Source: Clostridiales bacterium (lineage in GTDB: Bacteria; Bacillota; Clostridia; Lachnospirales; Lachnospiraceae). From it: 64,000 nucleotides of DNA. Positions 58,646-64,000 of this stretch are shown here, piece by piece. The stretch spans positions 186,001 through 250,000 of the forward strand of contig JAJQIK010000081.1 in the NCBI GenBank assembly GCA_021199255.1, given 5' to 3'. The notes below the pieces were generated by a model. It ran no database searches, was not told the origin of the DNA, and worked only from the letters and a program-made list of their open reading frames with translations. Position 1 is the stretch's first letter; each line of letters starts with the position of its first letter. The translations under genes and the position numbers were made by a program.

Positions 58646-59959
58646 GTGAATAGATTGGGGAAACGCCCGGAAATGGAGATTGGCTCGGAAGTGGGGGCTG
58701 ACCTGGAAATGGAGATTGAAATGACAGAAGTGTCACAAAGTATAAGCGGCGGCGGGAACCGCAGCGATATGGAGGAGCAGAATCAAGGCTATCAGGCCGC
58801 CTTTGGTATTCTGTCCGCCCTAGGCATGGTGATGATCGTAGCGGGGCATGCGGATTATAATATCCTGACGGTGGGGGATTTATTCCCGTATTATTCCTTT
58901 CATGTGCCGCTGTTTATGTTTATATCGGGCTATTTCTACAGGCGGCGGGAGGAAGAAGCGCCCCTTGCCTATGTGAAGAAAAAGGCGCGCAGGCTGCTTT
59001 TGCCGTATTTTATCTGGAATCTGGTCTATGGACTGATTGCCTGGGCGCTGCGGGAAAAGGCCGGGTTTACCCTGGGAGAGGCCGTCACCTTAAAAAGTCT
59101 GTTTCTGGAACCATTTCTGCATGGCTACCAATATCTGTACCATTTTGCGGCATGGTTTGTGCCGGTTCTGTTTCTCACGGAAATGCTGAATCTGTGTATG
59201 CGCCTGATAGCCAGGAGGCTGCATCTGGATTGGGAAGGATTGATTCTGGGCGGTTCCCTGCTGATCGGTATGGCGGTGGTGTGGCTTGCCATCGGCGGCC
59301 ATGTGTGGGGGTGGTATAAGATGCCGGGCAGAATCCTTTTTCTCTACCCCTGTTTCCAAATGGGGCAGTTCTATTATCAAAAGCTGGAGAAACATGATAC
59401 TCTGGGTAATCTGCCTTATTTCGGGATTGTAATCGGAGTGCAGACGCTCCTGCATCTTACCTGCGGCGGGCTTGCCTACAGCAGCGTATGGTGCACCGGG
59501 TTTGCCAATGGGCCGGTGATTCCATATGTGACAGCGGTGTCAGGTATTGCCTTCTGGCTGCGGGTCGCGAAGGTGTTGACCCCGGTGTTGGAGAAGAGCC
59601 GCGCCGTTTGCTATCTTGGCAGGAATACGTATGCGGTTATGATGCATCATATTATGGCGTTTATGCTGGTGAAAATGGTTATCGCGGCCGTGGCGAAGTG
59701 TACAGGCTTATGTGGGGATTTTGATTGGGAACAGTTTCATTCCAATATCGATTATTATTATCTGGTGGGCGGAAAAGAGGCTTTTAAGATGGTATATCTT
59801 GCCGCCGGGCTGGTACTGCCCCTGTCGCTGCAATATTTCCTGTCATGGGGACGCGCCTGTGTCGGCCGTTCCAGGCTTTGGGCGAGAGGGAAGCGCACGG
59901 GACAGGCATGGGACAGGACGGGCAAATCGTTTGGAAGGACGGATAGGAGGGCGAGATGA
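58646..59959 (+). CDS. Acyltransferase family 3 membrane protein
   Basis: The product is 437 aa from a GTG at 58646 near an AGGG; in-frame ATGs inside the acidic first 45 aa are alternatives, and TATAAT at 58629 is a possible -10. About ten helices follow. The family 3 signature is present: ILSALGMVMIVAGHADYN with the active His, PYYSFHVPLFMFISGYFY, KKARRLLLPYFIWNLVYG, and LGRNTYAVMMHHIMAF. These enzymes transfer acetyl or other acyl groups to sugars, often on exopolysaccharides or wall polymers. The C-terminus is a basic cytoplasmic tail. The next gene overlaps by ATGA. Confidence 0.88.
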   Translation: MNRLGKRPEMEIGSEVGADLEMEIEMTEVSQSISGGGNRSDMEEQNQGYQAAFGILSALGMVMIVAGHADYNILTVGDLFPYYSFHVPLFMFISGYFYRRREEEAPLAYVKKKARRLLLPYFIWNLVYGLIAWALREKAGFTLGEAVTLKSLFLEPFLHGYQYLYHFAAWFVPVLFLTEMLNLCMRLIARRLHLDWEGLILGGSLLIGMAVVWLAIGGHVWGWYKMPGRILFLYPCFQMGQFYYQKLEKHDTLGNLPYFGIVIGVQTLLHLTCGGLAYSSVWCTGFANGPVIPYVTAVSGIAFWLRVAKVLTPVLEKSRAVCYLGRNTYAVMMHHIMAFMLVKMVIAAVAKCTGLCGDFDWEQFHSNIDYYYLVGGKEAFKMVYLAAGLVLPLSLQYFLSWGRACVGRSRLWARGKRTGQAWDRTGKSFGRTDRRAR

Positions 59960-60375
59960 GCTTAGAATGGTTGTTACAGGATTACATGATATGGACGCAG
60001 GCTGTTGTGGGGCTGTTTCTTCTGGGCGGGCTGTTGCTGGGAGGCCTGGGTTACATACGCCGCCGCACGCTAAGGGTTTATAACTGGGACGGCCGGAGGT
60101 ATCGATTCTTAGGGCGGCTGCGGATTCAAAAGAAAAATGACGCATATGTCATAAAAATAACGGAACGAATCTGGGATTTGTCCTATACCACCCGGTACTG
60201 GCTGGCGCCCTCGGAACAGTTTGTGCGGAGGCATCGCAACGCAGATCTGCTGCTCAAGGCCGGGCGGGAGACCGCGTGGCTTTCGGTGGAATATGGGATG
60301 CGGCAGGATATTTTCTGGCGGCAGCCTGGAGCCGGAGAGAATGGTGATTCCCATTTGAGGAAGATTTTGGTATGA
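59956..60375 (+). CDS. Small membrane-anchored protein, function unknown
   Basis: The product is 139 aa and is coupled to the acyltransferase by an ATGA overlap. One helix (AVVGLFLLGGLLLGGLGYI, residues 16-34) is followed by a basic stretch and a compact domain rich in Arg, Tyr and Trp (TLRVYNWDGRRYRFLGRLRI, ITERIWDLSYTTRYWLAPS). The pattern recalls small cytoplasmic domains that sit beside the membrane. No family was recognised. Partnership with the acyltransferase is inferred from the overlap. Confidence 0.7.
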   Translation: MSLEWLLQDYMIWTQAVVGLFLLGGLLLGGLGYIRRRTLRVYNWDGRRYRFLGRLRIQKKNDAYVIKITERIWDLSYTTRYWLAPSEQFVRRHRNADLLLKAGRETAWLSVEYGMRQDIFWRQPGAGENGDSHLRKILV

Positions 60376-60418
60376 TAGAGGTGTTGCTTTAGGTCATTGT
60401 TGACTGGGAGGGAAATCC

Positions 60419-61465
60419 ATGATTACAGTCTCGTTGTGTATGATTGTCAAAAATGAAGAGAAGGTTCTGGGAAGATGTCTGGACAGTATCGCTGATCTGG
60501 CAGATGAGATCGTCATTGTGGATACCGGCTCTACCGATGGAACGAAAAGGATTGCCGCGAAGTATACGGAGCAGATTTATGATTTTACATGGGTGGGGGA
60601 CTTTGCTGCGGCACGTAATTTTGCCTTTTCCAAGGCGGGCATGGACTATATTTATTCTGCGGACGCCGACGAGGTGCTGGACGAGCGAAACCGGCAGGCG
60701 TTCAGGCGGCTGAAGGAGACGTTGCTGCCTGAAATCGAGATTGTGCAGATGTATTATACCAACCAGCTTTCCCATGGAACGATCTATAATTATGATAAGG
60801 AGCTCCGTCCCAAGCTTTTTAAGCGGGTGCGCGCTTTCCGATGGCAGGGGGCGATTCATGAGCAGGTAGGGCTGGAGCCGGTCGTCTATGACAGCGAGAT
60901 CGAGATTATCCATCTGCCTGAAACGAATCATAAGAACAGGGACTTGGCGGCTTTTGCCCGTATGATTGAAGTGGGGGAGCCGTTGGATAAGAGGCTCCAT
61001 AATATTTACGCAAAGGAGCTGTTTATTTCAGGCGAGGATCAGGATTTTCTGGCAGCCAGAGATTTTTTCCGCAGCTCCTGCAAGGATACGGCGCGCAGTG
61101 TGGACGAGATTAAGGAGGCTGCCTGCGTGGCTGCCAGGGCGGCGAGGATTGCCGGAGAGGGAGAGGATTTCCTGAAATATGCCCTGAAGGTGACGGCCTG
61201 CGAGGGGTGCGCGGAGATCTGCTGCGAGCTGGGCGAGTATTATTTTAGCAAACAGGATATAGACGAAGCGGTTTTATGGTTTTATAATGGTGCCTATGAG
61301 ACCGAGAGTATTCTGAATATCCGCAGCAGTCAGGATATTCCCTTAAAAGGGCTGGCCAGATGCTATCGTGCGCTGGGCGACGAGGAACAGGCGGCTGCCT
61401 GCGAGCAGGCGGCGCAGAAGCTTGTTGATGATACTGCCTGCAGGATGGAACGGTATCATACATAG
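60419..61465 (+). CDS. GT2 glycosyltransferase with C-terminal TPR-like helices
   Basis: The product is 348 aa. The GT2 domain (1 to about 200) starts ITVSLCMIVKNEEKVLGRCL and has IVIVDTGSTDGTKRIA, GDFAAARNFAFSKA, YIYSADADEVLD (DxD metal site) and RAFRWQGAIHEQV. The rest is helical with TPR-like repeats (ALKVTACEGCAEICCELGEY, DIDEAVLWFYNGAYETES, GLARCYRALGDEEQAAA). The combination is common in Firmicutes, where members glycosylate proteins or peptides (SunS-like) or make surface glycans. GGGAGGG lies 7 bp before the ATG. The target here is unknown. Confidence 0.9.
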   Translation: MITVSLCMIVKNEEKVLGRCLDSIADLADEIVIVDTGSTDGTKRIAAKYTEQIYDFTWVGDFAAARNFAFSKAGMDYIYSADADEVLDERNRQAFRRLKETLLPEIEIVQMYYTNQLSHGTIYNYDKELRPKLFKRVRAFRWQGAIHEQVGLEPVVYDSEIEIIHLPETNHKNRDLAAFARMIEVGEPLDKRLHNIYAKELFISGEDQDFLAARDFFRSSCKDTARSVDEIKEAACVAARAARIAGEGEDFLKYALKVTACEGCAEICCELGEYYFSKQDIDEAVLWFYNGAYETESILNIRSSQDIPLKGLARCYRALGDEEQAAACEQAAQKLVDDTACRMERYHT

Positions 61466-61485
61466 GGGAACCGCTAAGCGGTTAC

Positions 61486-61518
61486 CTGGCGGTTGTCTGG
61501 CAGTTATCTGGCAGCTAC
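61486..61518 (+). repeat. Three 11-bp tandem repeats before hisC
   Basis: CTGGCGGTTGT, CTGGCAGTTAT and CTGGCAGCTAC follow one another, just after a small hairpin AACCGC-TAA-GCGGTT (61469-61483). They lie in the 99-bp gap before hisC, with no evident promoter function. Confidence 0.5.
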
Positions 61519-61564
61519 CCGACGATTTATGATGATAGAGAGAAGAAAGGTTTGAAGACAGATT

Positions 61565-62635
61565 ATGAAATGGGAAGAAAATGTGCGCAGGGCAGTTCCC
61601 TATATACCCGGGGAGCAGCCTCAGAAAGAAGGCGTCATTAAGCTAAACACAAACGAGAACCCCTATCCGCCCGCGCCGGAGGTGGAGCGGAAAATTGCCG
61701 CGCTGGAGACAGATAAGATGCGGCTTTATCCCGCTTTCCCCGATCAATCCGATTTGGCGGCGGCTCTGGCGGCATATTACCATATTGATAAGGAGCAGAT
61801 TTTTATCGGTGTGGGTTCGGACGACGTGCTATCTATGGCGTTTCTGACCTTCTTTCAGTCGGGGAAGCCGATTCTCTTCCCGGATATTACTTATTCCTTT
61901 TATGATGTGTGGGCGGATCTTTACAGGATTCCCTATGAAACCAGGGCGCTGGACGAGCATTTTCTCATCAGGCCGGAGGATTATCGGCAGCCGAACGGCG
62001 GCGTTATTTTCCCTAACCCCAACGCGCCTACGGGAATTTTGCTGGGGCTTGACAAGGTGGAGGAGATTCTGGCGGCGAATCGGGACGTGGTGGTGATTGT
62101 TGACGAGGCTTATGTGGACTTTGGCGGAGTCAGCGCCCTGCCGTTGATCGACCGATATGATAATCTGCTGGTGGTACAGACCTTTTCCAAATCCAGAGCC
62201 ATGGCGGGAATGCGTATTGGTTACGCTATGGGCAATCCCAGGCTGATTCAGTATCTGAATGATGTGAAATATTCCGTCAATTCTTATACGATGAATTATG
62301 CCGCGCTGGAGCTTGGAGTGGAGGCGGTTCGCAATGAGGCGTATTTCCGGGAATGTTGCGACAGGATTATCAAGACCCGCGGGAGGGCGGAGGAGGAATT
62401 GACAAGGCTGGGCTTTACCTTTCCCAAGTCCTGTAGTAATTTTATCTTTGCTTCCCATAAGAGGGTTCCGGCGCAGGTAATTTTCGACCGGTTGAAGGAA
62501 CGGGACATTTATGTCAGACATTGGAATAAGGAGAGAATCGGCAATTATCTGCGCATTACCATCGGCACGGACGAGCAGATGGAGGCGCTGTACGCCGCTT
62601 TGGAGCAAATATGCCGGGAGGCGGCTCCACTGTAA
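61565..62635 (+). CDS. hisC: Histidinol-phosphate aminotransferase
   Basis: The product is 356 aa, normal for HisC, a PLP enzyme of histidine synthesis that converts imidazole-acetol phosphate to histidinol phosphate. Motifs: IKLNTNENPYPPAPEV, GVGSDDVLSMAFLTF, VIFPNPNAPTGILL, VVIVDEAYVDFGG, VVQTFSKSRAMAGMRIGYA with the PLP Lys (SKS), and YLRITIGTDEQM. No other his genes are nearby. Close relatives act on aromatic amino acids or threonine phosphate, so a stand-alone copy may have a broader role. Confidence 0.93.
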   Translation: MKWEENVRRAVPYIPGEQPQKEGVIKLNTNENPYPPAPEVERKIAALETDKMRLYPAFPDQSDLAAALAAYYHIDKEQIFIGVGSDDVLSMAFLTFFQSGKPILFPDITYSFYDVWADLYRIPYETRALDEHFLIRPEDYRQPNGGVIFPNPNAPTGILLGLDKVEEILAANRDVVVIVDEAYVDFGGVSALPLIDRYDNLLVVQTFSKSRAMAGMRIGYAMGNPRLIQYLNDVKYSVNSYTMNYAALELGVEAVRNEAYFRECCDRIIKTRGRAEEELTRLGFTFPKSCSNFIFASHKRVPAQVIFDRLKERDIYVRHWNKERIGNYLRITIGTDEQMEALYAALEQICREAAPL

Positions 62636-62754
62636 CGATGCCGGAAATGGCAAATTCGCGGATAATCGCGGGACAGAAGGAATATATTATAGTAAAGAAC
62701 AGATGATGCCTCGTCGTCTGAGGGAAAAACCATCTGAAAAAGAAAGAGGTTGTC

Positions 62755-63255
62755 ATGGAAGGATTAGCAGTTGCATTTGCGAACACACTGGGAAAATATG
62801 TAGCCAAGGAAGTCGTTGTATTTGTCATATCTATGATTCCGATTCTGGAGCTGAGGGGAGGACTGATTGTGGCGTCCCTGCTGCAGGTGCCCATTACGAC
62901 GGCGGTACCGCTTTGTATTGTGGGCAATATCATTCCGATTCCTTTTATTCTGCTTTTTATCAGACAAATTTTTAAATGGATGAAGAAGATCAGAATTTTC
63001 CGGGGATTAATAGAGCGGTTGGAGAATCGCGCCATGAGTAAAAGCGATAATATTAAGAAATATGAGTTTTGGGGTCTGGTATTATTCGTAGGGATTCCGC
63101 TGCCGGGCACGGGTGCGTGGACCGGTTCCCTGATTGCGGCGCTTCTGGAAGTGGATTTTAAGAAAGCTGTTCTGGCGGAGCTTCTCGGTATTGCAATAGC
63201 GACTGTTATTATGTCTGTTGTTTCCTACGGACTGCTGGGAGCTCTGCTTGGATAA
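62755..63255 (+). CDS. Small multidrug-export family membrane protein (DUF/PF06695 type)
   Basis: The product is 166 aa with four or five helices. MIPILELRGGLIVASLL and LVLFVGIPLPGTGAWTGSLIAALL are the paired, internally similar motifs of the Sm_multidrug_ex family, a member of the DedA-like superfamily of re-entrant-loop membrane proteins. AAGAAAGAGG precedes the ATG. The family name comes from an early drug-efflux report; lipid or small-molecule movement is equally possible. Confidence 0.88.
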   Translation: MEGLAVAFANTLGKYVAKEVVVFVISMIPILELRGGLIVASLLQVPITTAVPLCIVGNIIPIPFILLFIRQIFKWMKKIRIFRGLIERLENRAMSKSDNIKKYEFWGLVLFVGIPLPGTGAWTGSLIAALLEVDFKKAVLAELLGIAIATVIMSVVSYGLLGALLG

Positions 63256-63316
63256 TAGTATCATACCTTTTTGTCGCTCGAATCATTGGATAAGAAAAAG
63301 GCAAGGTTGCTGGAGT

Positions 63317-64000
63317 ATGGGGAAAAGGAAAATAAGGCTTCTGTCAGGCTGCGTGATTGTGGCGGCGCTTGTGGGCGCGGCGGCTGCGGTTCTGCTGGCG
63401 ACAGGGGATCAAAAGATACGGGAGAGTCAGAATCTTGCCTTGATGAAGGGCGTGACCGCTACCTGTGACAGTACGGAAACGGAAGCGTTGTCGGCGGATA
63501 AGGCGATCGACGGAGACGACGAGTCCCTGTCCTCCCGTTGGTCCAGCGAGAATAACTGGGAAGACGCCTCCCACTATATACAACTGGAATTTCCGGAAGA
63601 AATTTCAGTTTCTTTTGTTGTACTGAAATGGGAAAGGCGCAACGCGGTTTCCTATGCGCTGGAGGGCTCCCTGGAAGGCAGCCAATGGACTCTGCTGCAG
63701 TCCTTTGATACCGCGCCGGAGCAAAAGGAACAGGAAATTCTGCTGGACGAGGCGGTGACGGTGCGGTATCTCAGAGTGTCTGTGGAGGAGGTATCCCAGA
63801 GGGAAGAGGATTATTCGAACCTTTACCAGAATGTGTCGCTGTATGAATTTGAGGTTTACGCGGACAAGCCGGCGGCTTATCAGGTGCAGGCGCCTGTGAT
63901 TGAGACGGGGGAGGACGGCAGCAGATATTTGTCTTCGCCTGAAGCGCCGGAGGGCTATACGGTCACATATATCGGCGCGGACTTAGAGCAGGTGATCGGC
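63317..64000 (+). CDS. Secreted protein with F5/8 type C (discoidin-like) domain, cut by window end
   Basis: The frame starts at ATG 63317 and stays open for 228 codons to the window edge. The start MGKRKIRLLSGCVIVAALVG plus a run of Ala/Val/Leu is a signal peptide or anchor. Residues about 45-190 match an F5/8 type C / CBM32 fold: ATCDSTETEALSADKAIDGD, LSSRWSSENNWEDASHYIQL, FVVLKWERRNAVSYALEGSL, VRYLRVSV and VSLYEFEVYA. The following APVIETGEDGSRYLSSPEAP may open a GH20-type hexosaminidase or another glycan-active region, but not enough is visible. The upstream Shine-Dalgarno is weak (TGGAG directly before the ATG). Confidence 0.75.
   Translation, partial: MGKRKIRLLSGCVIVAALVGAAAAVLLATGDQKIRESQNLALMKGVTATCDSTETEALSADKAIDGDDESLSSRWSSENNWEDASHYIQLEFPEEISVSFVVLKWERRNAVSYALEGSLEGSQWTLLQSFDTAPEQKEQEILLDEAVTVRYLRVSVEEVSQREEDYSNLYQNVSLYEFEVYADKPAAYQVQAPVIETGEDGSRYLSSPEAPEGYTVTYIGADLEQVIG

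Overview
The window (about 64 kb, roughly 50% GC) looks like a chromosomal segment of a Gram-positive, probably gut-dwelling member of the Lachnospiraceae or a related Clostridia. The evidence is the LCP wall-polymer ligase, CotH-family proteins, a Csp-like subtilase, a YesM/YesN two-component system beside an LplABC-type importer, the strong AGGAGG-type ribosome binding sites, and many co-directional genes joined by ATGA/GTGA overlaps. No rRNA, tRNA, CRISPR array, prophage or intact insertion sequence was seen.

Region 1 (1-30.8 kb, all +) is a cell-surface polysaccharide locus. It starts inside rfbB (dTDP-glucose dehydratase) and carries rfbA and rfbC for dTDP-rhamnose. It also has an ABC-2 exporter permease with an ATPase that bears a Wzt-type glycan-binding C-terminus, a methyltransferase-kinase fusion resembling the chain terminator WbdD, and five GT2 glycosyltransferases. 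A phosphohexomutase, a polyprenyl-phosphate sugar-1-phosphate transferase, an LCP ligase, a GH25 muramidase and glmS complete it. Together they would make, cap, export and anchor a rhamnose-containing wall glycan. Between rfbB and rfbA sits a six-gene cassette (263-8319): two tandem membrane-anchored CotH-kinase proteins, a small protein resembling their membrane module, a Cthe_2159-like lipoprotein, a VTC-type polyphosphate polymerase domain protein and a DUF4956 membrane protein. It is the best candidate here for a poorly described system.

Region 2 (31-37.1 kb, +) is a protein-quality block: HtrA, a divergent ClpX paralogue, a Csp-like subtilase and a signal peptidase II. Between HtrA and ClpX lies a 640-bp gene-free stretch with a 129-bp inverted-repeat (MITE-like) element, a run of stem-loops and a 70-bp repeat. 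That repeat recurs at 58.5 kb immediately before another gene.

Region 3 (37.1-53 kb) handles carbohydrate acquisition. On the minus strand are a GH8 exo-oligoxylanase, YesM/YesN, an LplA/B/C importer and carbamate kinase. Back-to-back with GH8 is a GGDEF-EAL protein whose GGDEF motif is degenerate and whose ribosome binding site is a run of 11 G. A LacI-type regulator diverges from xylulokinase and an L-fucose/L-arabinose-isomerase-like gene, with a clear palindromic operator downstream of their promoter.

Region 4 (53-64 kb) is mixed: a FliD-like orphan, a lone PTS EIIC, a polysaccharide deacetylase, a C26 amidase, a lipoprotein, an acyltransferase, a GT2-TPR protein, hisC, a small membrane exporter, and the start of a secreted F5/8-type-C protein cut off by the window edge.
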